Source: Dentipellis sp. KUC8613 (taxonomy: Eukaryota > Basidiomycota > Agaricomycetes > Russulales > Hericiaceae). Taken from it: 64,000 nt of DNA. The stretch spans positions 125,966-189,965 of the forward strand of contig NSJX01000009.1 in assembly GCA_002286715.1 (NCBI GenBank), in the 5' to 3' direction. Positions 43,708-54,829 of the stretch are shown in pieces. The number at the start of each line of letters is the position of its first letter. The stretch's first letter is position 1. The translations under genes and the position numbers were made by a program. A model generated the notes under the pieces. It worked only from the letters and a program-made list of their open reading frames with translations, did not search any database and was not told the DNA's origin.

Positions 43708-45540
43708 TCAGCCAGTCGTCGTGCAATTCCCGAAGAGCGACGCAGCGTTCCCCGTCACGTTCACATTTTGACAAGTATACGAGGCCGTCCCATCACTCGT
43801 TGGAGGACTTCGGTGTAAAAGAAGTCAGTATAGAATCATAGTCAAAGGGTATGGTGGAAGTAACTGACGAAAGATTGATGTTATTGAGATTGATATCCGC
43901 GCAGCGCCCGTCCGGTGAGCAACCTAGGGATGCAACAACAGACTTCTCTGCGCCTGAAGACGTGCCACGGATACTGGGATAATCCATGAGCCATAATATC
44001 AGAGGTTCAAATGTCAGGGGCGTACTTATTGAACCAGACATCCTGTATAAAAGTGTTCGAAGGGAACTGGGCGCATCCCGCCGCATCCGTCATATAGCAC
44101 TGCGACAGGTCAATCCTGGATATACCACTCAAGCATTATGCATACCTGATCAATGACCAGCGGATTATCGACATTCGTCTCCAAGAATCCATCGAAAGTG
44201 ACATTCTTCACGATCCCGCTGCCGACATTCGGACCAGCCCACGCCTTGATCCGCGCGCCATTCTGCGCGTTCGACATGGTGATATTTCTATCAGAGCCGC
44301 ATCAGCGCTGATGTCCTCTTCGAGGGTTGGGGAAATTGACATACGTCGAGGTGACGTTCTCGACGATGTCAAACATGCCGGGATATTGACCTAAAGATCC
44401 AACAGATATTCCGCTGTCAACAGTAATTTATATGTGAGAAAGTTAGTAAATAAAAGGGGTCTACAGAAGAAGACGCACTGAGACCCGTTGCACTGTAAAT
44501 TGGATACAAGGATGTTCGTCGCATCTAACGTGTCACATGAAATTCAGTCAAAAAGACGCTGTGGGGTCGAACATGTCTTACTAGGCTTGAAGGAGACGCA
44601 GTCATCTCCATTGTTGATCACGGAGTTCTTCAACGTCACGCTGTCGCTTCGGTAGATATCCCATCCATCCGTATTGCTGATGCGGTTTTTTGACGTGGAC
44701 ACTGCGTTGATGTGCAGACCGTCATATACGACGCGCTGGCTGCCATATACCTTGGATACTTTCAGCGGGAGAGCAAACAGGACAGGTGCATTATAGACAT
44801 ACCAGATTGAACCACATGGGACTGTTGATCTCCTTGATATTCTGGATAGTCACGTCCGTCCCCTCGAAGACGGTCAAGATGATGGGGCGCTGCAACGAGC
44901 TGTTCGAAGCACTGCATGCAATATTTAGCACATAAAACGACTCGCAGTACGGCTTCTCACGAACAAGGCGTCCCACCACACCTATAATCGCATAAGCATG
45001 ACTTCCATGCTAGAAGTAAATGCCGAATACTAACTTGGCCAGATCCATCGAGGGTTCCCCCACCGTCCAACACAATGTTTTCGCCGCCCAAGATCCAGAA
45101 CGTAGATGAATTCTGAAAGTCGAAAAAGAAAGCGTTCTGTGGAAGATCAGTTGCTGTAGTGTGATACGTCGACGCAAGCCTGACTGACTCCAGTCCAGTA
45201 CTGCATGTCATCAGTGAATTTGATTGTCCCTTGCAGATCCTACGACACGTAACTAAGCAAGTGTGCATTTTCCGTGTTAAACCATACGTACTAGGTGCTT
45301 GTTGCGCAACCCAGTCATGTTCAATCTGGAGCCGACAGTAAGAGTGGTGCTCCTTGGAATGACCACAGTGTCGCATTCGCGAACTGCCTGCAAGAGCGCT
45401 GGGGCATCGTCGCGACCATGTCCCGCAGCCCTGAGAGTGCGCGACCTGCAACCTCTAGAATCAGTGGTGAATCCTAGAGCGGAGCCAGCGATCGCGCATA
45501 GAGATGTGAGAAGGATGAAAGGGAACTCCGATGGATGCAT
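43708..45540 (-). CDS. Secreted exopolygalacturonase (glycoside hydrolase family 28)
   Basis: This enzyme cleaves galacturonic acid units from pectin outside the cell by inversion. The start at 45540 gives a signal peptide MHPSEFPFILLTSLCAIAGSALG. About ten short exons follow; joins in the first third are approximate. The parallel beta-helix sequence shows every GH28 motif: NTDGWD (NTD), NNGDDCVSF (DD), CNGSHGISVGSLG (GHG) and ARIKAW (RIK). GSHGISVGSLG is the form found in exo-acting rather than endo-acting members. Several N-glycosylation sites occur (NMTG, NSST, NITMS). The final exon uses an acceptor near 43799 and ends CTTTG at 43708, with paired late cysteines (CSPDGRC, TCQN). Such genes are normally induced by pectin and repressed by glucose; no site for that is claimed. 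Confidence 0.88.
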
Positions 45541-46875
45541 CTTCGCTAGACGGAGGATCTGCATGAGTGTGCTTCCTTATATACAGCCGTATCCGTGGCT
45601 CTATAGGTCCTGCCTGACAGCATGGAAGACAGAATTTCGAGCATCGTGACTGCACGCGGCCCGGCTACAGAGCGAGGATGACCTGCGGGTGCTGTGATGC
45701 ACGCTGACGGAGTCGACGGTCTCCAGCTGTTGCCAAAGATAGTCACGAGGATGAGACAAACATAGCCAGCTTGAGGACGTATGTCCTGTCAAGTGACCAG
45801 CTGGGAACATGTGACTATGAAGGCCGCCGGAGAAGCAGGGGTTGAGGAAATGGGTCAGCTCTGTATGATGTGGCGAAGCCAAGTGGTTGAGAAACGCGGG
45901 GGGACCAGCTCAACTCTAACATGATCCGCCGTTGACCCGCCACGTAAGTATACCGAAATTTCTGGCTGTCTTCCTGGATTGCGGGAGCTTTTCAAGTTCG
46001 ATGTTTGCACAGAGGAGATCCCACATCGACGGAAGGAGGCAGAGCGTGAACGAATAGATGTACATTTGCGTAGGCTTTTCGATAGTATAACGGCGACGAT
46101 TCTGGATGGTTATCGTCTGTTAAGAGTGCCTACGTAGACGGGGGGTGAGATTAATTACATATACGTATAGCAAAATTGTGCGAAGGACAGACGTACGGCT
46201 TTACTACTCCCAAATTCTCGAATTATCCATGTCATCATCTACACAGAGAATATCTCGAGATCTGCAAGTCACGGTTGAAACGTACCGCGAGTACAGTTTA
46301 GACCCGTGCCGTCGTTGTCAGACGCAGCCGTTCGACCCCACAGCTCGTACCGCTCTGAAAATTCGGGTAAATTGAAGCTGAGCATACTGATGACTGAGAG
46401 GCATTTCCCATCGAGAGCATGTAGAGTCCGAAAATCTGGAAGCCTCCAAGTCTGAACGCTTCGTCTGATGAAGTTGCGCAGTTACATGACGTGCTCGTCT
46501 CGAAATTGAGAAGATAAGGATGTACGAGAACATACCCGTGATTCATCACGGCCTATCGGCCCATCATTGCGCTAGACGCTAACATTCACTTCAAATGTTG
46601 AGACTCGCATGGCCGTGTGTCGCAGGTTGCAATAGTCGGGTCCGAACGAAAGGTGCCTAGCGTTCAGTCCCTCGTCCCGTTCAGGCAAGAGTTACCAAAT
46701 ACGGCAGCCAAGGAGTGCGGGGACGCCACAGCGCAGTCCGCAGTCGACGAGAACCATATGACAACTCTCTTGAGCGCTTGCACGCGTCCCTCATAATACA
46801 TGGCCTTTGATCCTCAACCCCTCGTCATTGGAACCCTTGTCCACACCACCGCAGCATCTCCTCTCCTCTTTCAGG
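45541..46875. promoter_or_regulatory. Divergent region between polygalacturonase and DUF7330 gene
   Basis: About 1.3 kb flanked by genes pointing away, so it must carry both promoters. No gene is supported. The sequence 46800-46875 is pyrimidine-rich and leads to the DUF7330 start. A TATATAC element at about 45578, 38 bases upstream of the polygalacturonase start, is a plausible core element for that gene. Confidence 0.4.
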
Positions 46876-48585
46876 ATGATTATCACTGATCAGTCGACGC
46901 CGCTGCGCAAAGGCACCCAGGCGTCAGAAGACAGCGTGCCGCCAGCTGGTCCTCCCCCTCCTGCTTATCCAGGATACCAGGCTATAAATGAGACACGCCC
47001 TAGCCCACCACCCGCACCAGCTCCACCCACAGTAGTTATCATGCAGAGACTGCGCGAACCTGCTGGCCACCGCTTCTGCAAGGCGTTCTTGGTCGCCATC
47101 CTCTTCTGGGCCCTTTTCAGCCTCTTCGTACGAACATTTGTAGGCATGGTCTCGCATAGGCACAGGGGTTGGAACAACTGGGTCAGTGGTCAAGCGCTTG
47201 CCTTTGCTGAAGAAACCCTGACGTGTTTAGCATACTTCACAGGACGGGGACGGTGATGATCCCGAATGGCGCTGGCCGGCTCCCGCACCCATACCTACGC
47301 ACGGCGACGAATACCCCGTGAAGTGCGTGCAGGGCGAAGCGTGGACGCCTCTCGGACTCGAGCCCGACCACTCGTACCCCCCGAACTTCAAGGCGAAGAC
47401 GGAGTTTGATCTACCTATCACATCGGACGCCCTCTTCTTCCTGTCCCGTGGTAGCCTTTCCAGCGGCGCCATCCGTATCGAGAAGGATTCTCGTGTCGAG
47501 GACAAAGTTGGTGTATCCATCCTGGTCCACTATCACTCCCGCACCGCACTTTCGCGCGCCAATGTCTGCCTCCTGACGCGTGGGGAGGGGCAGAATGGCA
47601 TCGGGATCTTTGTGAGTCTTCAGATGCGGTTGGTGCTTGCAAACTTTGGTTCTCACCTTCGCTTGTAGACTCCAGACTGGCGAAGCTCCCCCAAGCAGAG
47701 TGACCGCCTGACGTTCGAGATCCTTGTCAGCCTCCCGTTCACCCACGATTCGCACACGTACATCAAGTCGCTCGAGACCTCGTTTTCGCTGTTCAGGCAG
47801 TCGCTTGGCCTCCTCCACGATGCCTACGAGTTCGGCTCACTCTCGCTCCTGACCACCAATTCCGTGATCGAAGTGGAGGTACGTACCCTGCACCTGCCGA
47901 TGTAGTCATGCGCCTCAATTCCTGTGTAGTCTGTGCTTGCACACGAAGCTCACCTCAAGTCGACGAACGGCGCTATCCGTGGTGTCTTCCGCTCAAACAA
48001 GTCTCTGGAGCTCGTCACTACGAATGCGTACATCCATGCCGATGTGTCGCTGTTCAACGCTGGTGAACACAAGGCCACCAACCTCGCTATGGTGACCACG
48101 AACGGGTACGTTTTCCTCCCATCCATCGTCTCCGAAGTCGACCGTGTGTGGCTTATCAACGCTCAAATCTCCATAGTCCCATTTCATCCCACGTCAACCT
48201 CTACTCGAACACCTCCGACAGCACAGGTGGCTCGTTCGCCGTAAAGGCCTCCACGACTAACAACGCGCTCGACGTCACCTTCGGCGCCTCGCCCGTCGAC
48301 TCCGAGCTGCACTTCGCCGGCCACTCGACGAACGGCCCGATCAACACGGTCCTGCACCCCGCCTTCGAGGGCGAGTTCTCCGTGTCCACGACCAACGCGC
48401 AGACGCTCGTGCATTCAGACGAGAAAGTCGAGGACCCGGCTGGAAGGGGCCGCCACCGGGAGTTCCACGTCCGCAGCGTGATTAGGCGGCACATCACCGG
48501 CGATGTCTTCTGGGACGCCAAAAACTCGCGGAAGAGCTCGGCGACGCTGTCGACGACGAACAATGTTGCGCGGCTTTGGCTGTGA
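46876..48585 (+). CDS. DUF7330-type single-pass membrane protein
   Basis: Five exons (46876-47181, 47243-47611, 47669-47878, 47930-48105, 48177-48585) give 489 residues. A Pro-rich cytosolic N-terminus (PPPPAYPGYQAI, SPPPAPAPPTVV) precedes one membrane helix, FCKAFLVAILFWALFSLFV, at about residues 70-90. The large remainder should face outside or the lumen and is a repetitive beta-rich domain: repeated SxxxxTTN motifs (LLTTNSVIEVE, LKSTNGAIRG, LELVTTNAYI, MVTTNG, KASTTNNALDV, VSTTNAQT, LSTTNN). This pattern is typical of the basidiomycete DUF7330 family and resembles DUF4097 beta-solenoids. The function is unknown; a cell-surface or adhesion role is inference. A PPPPAY motif could recruit WW-domain ubiquitin ligases. 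Confidence 0.75.
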
Positions 48586-48918
48586 GGGCGGCAATACCAT
48601 TTCAGTTTTGGATTATCATATTGTACATGGATCGCTATGTATACGGATTGTACTAGTACATTACGACTGGGTACGGAATAACACAGTGCTTCCTGTAAAC
48701 CACCGCTGCTGCACAGATGTGAATGTTGTCGACGTCGGTCCTGGGGCCTGGACGCCCGTTGCACCAGCAGGCTGGCGATGGCACGGAGATAGCCGAAAAC
48801 TATGCTGCTGACCCTGGTCACGTGCGGATACGCACGTCTTTCACCTCGAGTTTCTGAGCAGCGCAAGTCGTGGTCTCGCAGCGCAACGCCATCCAGCTGC
48901 AGCCGTGCTTTCTCTACA
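48586..48918. other. Intergenic space upstream of LSM4
   Basis: The interval carries the 3' end of the DUF7330 gene and the LSM4 promoter and leader. No gene is seen. Confidence 0.35.
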
Positions 48919-49624
48919 ATGGTCCGTACGCCCCAATTACTCCCTCAATCTATACTTCGAACTGACCATGACCCTCAGCTTCCTCTATCACTCCTGAATG
49001 CCGCCCAAAACAAACCCATGGTACGCGTCCGCGTCTCGTGGCTCATGCGTTCACTAGGCTGACCCGATCGCCCGGACGGCTCGCACAGCTGGTGGAGCTG
49101 AAGAACGGCGAGACGTTCAACGGGCACCTCGTGAACTGCGACAACTTCATGAACATCACCCTGCGCGAGGTGTACCAGACGAACGCCGATGGCGACCGAT
49201 TCTGGAAGGTCAAGGAGTGCTATATCCGCGGGAGTACGGTGCGTCTGACTCTCCTTCTTTTTTTTCTAGTGAGGAGCATTGGGCTGGGATAGGGCTGATG
49301 CGTTGAGCAGATTAAGTACCTGCGCGTGCCGGATACCCTGTTGGATGCGGTGAAGGAGGAGCAGGCGCGGGCGCGCGAGGCGGGGAAGAGCGCACGGGGT
49401 GGACTGGGAGGTGGGAGAGGTGCGTCTGCTATCTTTCTAGCACTCCTTCTGATATTGATGGACAATTATCACTACAGGACGAGGCATGCCCCAACGAGGA
49501 GGTACGTATACGCCTGATATTGCTATTTGTCTTGTCTGACGGGCACGTTTTGCTTGCGCTAGGTCGCGGCGGACCACGTGGGGGCCCGATGCGCGGCATG
49601 CGGGGTCGTGGGCGGGGGATGTGA
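48919..49624 (+). CDS. LSM4: U6 snRNA-associated Sm-like protein LSm4
   Basis: LSm4 is a subunit of the LSm2-8 ring that binds U6 snRNA in splicing and the LSm1-7 ring that promotes mRNA decapping. Six exons (48919-48921, 48979-49020, 49089-49238, 49311-49419, 49478-49501, 49563-49624) give 129 residues. The first coding exon is only the start codon; the next begins [14 protein letters not shown], the conserved LSm4 start. The Sm1 motif [20 protein letters not shown] and Sm2 motif [15 protein letters not shown] are complete. The C-terminal tail is RGG-rich ([16 protein letters not shown]), which in other species is methylated and helps P-body assembly. The fit of all phases to such a conserved protein makes the model sure. 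Confidence 0.93.
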
Positions 49625-50470
49625 TTCTGAGGATGTGTCTTGTCCTGCCATGATCGGTGTGTTGTGTCCATACTTTAGTGTTGTTTTCCTAGATATCGTT
49701 TAATCTGTGCAAACGGAATGCTGATCTCCTGCATCGTCTTCATTCCACACGCGTGCGTCGGAGGTGCTTGCTTTCAAGAACAAGTATGACTGTCGAGGAC
49801 GTGGCATGGTATTCAAATCTATGTACAATACGTAGATGGTCGTGAAGATGGTATGTATCACATCCTTGGGATATTTGCGTGGAAGGCTAGGTGCGCGGTA
49901 TCGTCTGCCTAGACCCAGCCATCGTAGATCATGTCCTCCACTACTTCAAACACAAGATCACACTTCCCGCTCTCCCTAACTTTTCTCACCCACATGCCCT
50001 AGACCATGAGAAGTTCTGTCAGCGCAGCCCACGATGCCTCGAAGCCGATCGAAAACGCTCACCGTATAATGATGCGGCCCCATGGACAACACGCGTATAT
50101 TTGACCGCAGCATCAACGACTCCGCCTCGACTTTCGTGAACCGGGTGGACGGCGAGTTCGGCGAGTTAGTCTCCTTTACAGACCTTAACAGAAGATAGTC
50201 GTTCTGTTATAAGGTCTGCCGCCAATTTGATAGGGCTCGCGCGTAGTCTCCAATTCGGCTTTATCCGAGAAAAGTTGAAGTCTCCAGCATGATGCCGGGG
50301 CGTGCCGCTTACATATCTGACGTGCTGAGATACACGTTTTACGTTCTCGAGTAGTTGAGAGCATCGGTCTTACGTGTTCAGACGCGGTAGTCAGCGGAAT
50401 TATGAAGCGCGTGCGATGCAATTGAAAAGTGTCACTGCGCAAAGCGCATCTTCACCCTCATGCTGCTTCC
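49625..50470. other. Region between LSM4 and the DUF6589 gene
   Basis: No gene is supported; short open frames on the plus strand are unlike anything I know. It includes the inverted repeat at 50179-50218. If the DUF6589/RecQ pair is an inserted element, its left boundary should lie here. Confidence 0.45.
50179..50218. repeat. Near-perfect 16-base inverted repeat (hairpin)
   Basis: CAGACCTTAACAGAA at the left and TTCTGTTATAAGGTCTG at the right are complementary except for two extra bases in the right arm, with an 8-base loop between. It lies about 250 bases upstream of the DUF6589 start. Confidence 0.9.
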
Positions 50471-53400
50471 ATGTTTCGTTTCATTCAAGAGACACCTGGA
50501 GGGCCTCACCCTGCAGGCCCGCCATTACCTTCCCCTGGAAGCCCTACCCCTGTCCAGCGAACTCAAAATAATCCAGCAACGAGATCATACACTAGCCGGA
50601 AGAATCTTGCGCAAAAGATCGATGCCGTTCTGGAGACAGTACACGAGACACGGTTAACACTTGGAGAATTTCTATTTCACCTGTTTGGCAATGCTATTGA
50701 AGTCCCAAGCACCCGACACCCTGCAGGAAAAGTGACGTTCGCACGGAGTGACCGGCATAAGCAATATGTCTCCAAGTTCTTATCTGGGAAAGGAGGGTAC
50801 ACGGCTGGTCAGGTTCTTGATCAGATTTATCGAAACAGGGATGGGCGTCCTCCAGGCAATCACGTCGACGCGACTCGGGCCTTCTCGTCGACGCACCCCT
50901 TTGCAGACATCGAGTATGGGCAGCCTGCGATATCCACTTGGGCATTGGATCTGGTGGTGAACAAGATTATAAAGGAATCTAACTACCTTCAATCCGAGAA
51001 GGCGGGCTTACGTGTGCGGGCATCGAGAAAAACTGACAAGCGTGGGCTGGACGGAGAGACAGTAACACTACTGGAATCCGAGTCAGCGGCGGTGGTTGCA
51101 GTGGACTCGGATGATGACTGGGTTGACGAAGATCAGTCAGAGGACGATGGTGAAGAAGAAAGAGATGCAGCGAACCTCTCGACGCAACCAGACATCCGGG
51201 ATGAGCCGCAACAATCAACATCACGGAGGTTGGCGAAGAGTACGAGTAAGGATCCAGTCGCATCCTGGGACATTATCAGCAACTTCACTTTTACTGGACT
51301 GCAGAAGACATATGAAACATTCTCACCGGTGATATGGCACATCCTAGAGAAGTTTATGCAGCCGAAACCGGTGCGCATTCTGCGGAATAGAACCAACCGT
51401 CCGAAGCATCTAGTGAGTACTCCCGCACGACTGCCCATCGGCGGGGCCTCATAACAATTCCTAGGTCGGGATAAGTGTCATGAGTGAACTCGTCTATGCA
51501 CGAAATCCATGGGCCAACTTACTTGCACTATGCCGGGGTCTCTTAGCTTTCGGATCCAAGGCCCATCAAACGTTCTATCGTGTAGGGAGTCGGCTAGCCC
51601 AATGTACACCATATGCAACAACCCGTAGAGCGCTGATTCAAATGGCAAAGGGAAAGCGAGACCTGCTTAAGAAAACCGTCGATGGACCCAATCCAGACGA
51701 CTACATTCTCGTAGGGGATAATATTCAAGCAACGGCACGTCGCCGGGATCATCGAATCGGGTCGGGCGGAACTCGAATGATCATCGGGACCGGAGCTACG
51801 GCCGTGAAAATGGAGGACTGCCCGCGTGGAGCTTTTGATCTTGAGCCATACCTAGAGAAACGCGGACAAAAAACACGAAGGCTCCTCACAGTGGAGGACA
51901 TACGAGAGCAAACAGATTGGACCCACCTCCGTGAAGTATCCGCACTGCATTGGCTGGATGCCCTCATTTTCTTTGTGCCGTCTCTTGCTCTATATCAGCC
52001 CGATGTGGCTAAGCTTTTTTCGAACGACATAAAAAAACATCAAATAAATCCTAATCGAAAGTCAACTATCCATCCGCTCGGCACAAACTCCGCGAACGAA
52101 GTGACTACGCACGGCCTCAAAAATGCAATCATGGACTTTCTTGGACAATTGGGGATCACGGAGGCCACGTTCAAGAACCGACTGGTCTTTTTCACGGGTG
52201 ACGGTAAGACATTTGAAGGCGTCAACAAAGTAAAACAGTACCTGGCAAGCCAGAAAAGCCATTTTGCATCACTCCGCTTCGTAGTTGCTGGTCTCGAGCT
52301 CTGGCACACAAAGTGGACCGACCTCAGTAGAATGTGCAACGGCAAATGGGGAAGCGCTCACCCGCACGACCCATCCACGCTAAGACACTTGGCAAATGCA
52401 ATCGGCAGCCCTATACCGTCAGACTTGAAGAGAGTGGACTTCTACATCCACGTGCGACTCATGGAAGTGGCGGTCCGCTCACACATGTTGCACTGCTGGG
52501 AGTACGTACATCAGCTACCTCTTTAATCCCCGAAACTGACTGGCGTACGTGTAGACTGCACCTCGGGTTGAAGGGAGGTAACGACGGGCTACCAGAATGT
52601 TTTGAAGAGCTTGCAAAGGCAGACAAGTTACCCACACTCGACGCACTTAGGACGATTGCAAGGCTCTTGGCTGACAAGTATTCCTCGACTCATGCATACG
52701 AGCAGGCCTTGCGTGCACCGCCGAGCGATCACACAGACAATGGCATGGTAGGTAGCGTTGCCAGCTCTACCGCCATCGCTTCATCGTCGAGTGTCGAAGG
52801 CTCATTTCAAGGAGATTGGGCTTTTGCGAATAGCATAATCCTAATGCGTGATGGTATCTGGTTCCTTGAAGCGTGCCACTCCATTGCGAGCGGAGACACC
52901 GGACGAACCTGGGAAATCCTGAAGGTAAACATTTACATCAAAATGACAACGAGGATTAACTTAGCTATTCTATTTTTCAGATATGGATCTTCACATTTGC
53001 GGGAGCGGGTAACTCCAATTATGCCAACTATCTGCTAGAGCTCTATTGCTCGATTGAGCTCGAGTTTCCAGAATCAACGAGAGTTGCGCTTTTCAACAAT
53101 TGGCTCGTGAACCTTACCGGAAAGCCTGGCCGATTTCATCCCCTCGACCTCATGCAAGAGCATTTCAACTTCTGGCTTGAAGAGCTTGCACAGCACAAAG
53201 GGAAGGAATTCAACGACCCCTGGTACCGCAACGTTCTATCAATGCATGTTCACCACTTCCTGCATTTGAAAGAAGAGATGGAGGATTTAGTTTTGATAGC
53301 TCGTCGCACGAAAAAGCACTCCGCACCTCATCTCATGAACGAGTACCGGGAAGCTCTGCGCATCTGTCGAGAGAACGATTTGCATTCGCATCATCAGGGA

Positions 53401-53634
53401 CGCGACTTCGGCCACCATTCACTAGACGACTACAGTCGAGGTTTTGACATGCTTGGGGTAGGAGGGAAGCTAGAGGACTTCCTTGCAAGGTCGACAAGGG
53501 ATCGGGATAACGCCGATGTCGAAACTCCGTTTCCCACCGACGCAGCAGACGCATCCACCTACATGCATGCTCCGATGAAATATGTTGATGGCCGGCTGGT
53601 GATACCAGAAAATACCGTAGCATTAGCAGATTAG
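50471..53634 (+). CDS. DUF6589 domain protein (possible transposon-derived)
   Basis: Four exons (50471-51412, 51465-52501, 52555-52924, 52981-53634) join in phase to give 1000 residues; I chose the ATG at 50471. DUF6589 proteins are large, multicopy and found mainly in agaricomycetes; their function is not established. Family features seen here: an N-terminal helical part (KIDAVLETVHETRLTLGEFL), an acidic linker (DSDDDWVDEDQSEDDGEEE), DDYILVGDNIQATARR near 395, FFTGDGKTFEGVNKVKQY near 557-573, WHTKWTDLSRMC, then NSNYANYLLELYCSIELEF near 795-812 and NNWLVNLTGKPGRFHPLDL with LMQEHFNFW. D399, D560 and E803 sit in positions that could form an RNase H-like acidic triad, which is my inference. All exons are intact. 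It converges on the RecQ-like gene at 54830-57098. Confidence 0.75.
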
Positions 53635-54829
53635 TACAATATCTACACGAGAATGGACATACGCTCGATGAGATAGGCGTCGCCCACGCTCTCGCTATAA
53701 ACCCACACCGTTCTGGAACCCAAGGCGTGACGAGCCCAGTACTCGCATACAGGTGTGGAGTTGATCCGCGCGGCCTGAGCACGTTCTGTACTGATTCGAA
53801 GATCACCTGCGACCAGCCGCGAGCGTCGCAAAGACGAGCGCACGCGCGCGACTCCCCCGACTCGGAGGCACGTACGTGTGGGGAAGCTGCTTGCCTCGTG
53901 TCCTATAGATGAACACTCCCCTATGCTTTCAGAGCCGGGGAGGGGCATGGTGATGGTGGAAATGCAGGCCAGTGCGCGTCTGTCCAAGCCGCCGGTATTT
54001 GCTTCCGTGCTAGGCATAGGACTCAGAGATAAGTCAATTCAAAGAAAAAATGTTCCATACTATGGACATCTTATCGAGCTTCTCAAGGTGTCTGGCCAAG
54101 AAGAAGACTGTAAAGCAGCTTGTGAGAATTGCTTGTGAGCACCGAATGGAATGGTCGGGAGCTCGATGTGAGGCCTGACTTCAACATCACACGAATGTTG
54201 TCACGGTCACGGTCACGGCGTGAGCAAGTTCAACGTTCTTCAACGTTCTTCAACGTTCAATGTTCATCTCGTTTCGGCGTCCAACGTTCGACAGACATGC
54301 GTGCTCTCCAGTCGAGCAGCTGCGAGTCCAGACATCAAACGTTCAACCGTCAATACGCCACGACCTGTGGGGATTACGCCACGTATCGCTACAGCCCCCC
54401 AACTACTGGTGAACGAGCTCCGTCGGTCTTCGAATCTGGCGCGCACTTGTGCTGCTCTTAGCTCCATGCAAGGGGGTAGAGTACCCGGTGAGTCTACTGA
54501 CTTCTTGTTATCCATTTTCTTCCTTCCGAGTCAACCATACAACCGGCCGATGCGTCTGCCCAGGCGCTGACGCTTTTCCGCTCGACACCCTTGTTTCACC
54601 CGCGCACGGCACGACGTTCTGTTGTTCTCTATTACAAGCTTATTTTCTACCAGTCACTTCGCCTCAATCCTCGGATACGAACGCCGTGAGCGCTTTGGCG
54701 AGCGCTGCAGGATTTCGCCCGAACCGAGCGGCAGCTCTCCAGTGCCTTGCGGTTGTCGATTCTCCACGCCAGGACTCGTCTTTTTTCCAATTGAAGCATG
54801 GGTCCTCTTCTGGGGGCTGAGGTATGCTC
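53635..54829. other. Space between the convergent DUF6589 and RecQ-like genes
   Basis: No gene is supported. Three copies of CAACGTT-containing decamers (54231-54260), a further copy at 54281-54290, and a GTCACG triplet repeat just before (54200-54217) mark the middle. Confidence 0.45.
54200..54290. repeat. Short tandem repeats: TCACGG triple and CAACGTTCTT decamers
   Basis: TCACGG is repeated three times at 54201-54218. CAACGTTCTT occurs twice head to tail at 54231-54250, followed by CAACGTTCAA and later CCAACGTTCG. Each unit holds the palindrome AACGTT. The same GTTCAACGTTCAA string reappears at 57174-57186, upstream of the helicase start. Confidence 0.85.

Noticed and set aside
53643..54017. 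124-codon minus frame between the DUF6589 and RecQ-like genes
   Set aside because: No family resemblance and no supporting splice sites; likely chance.
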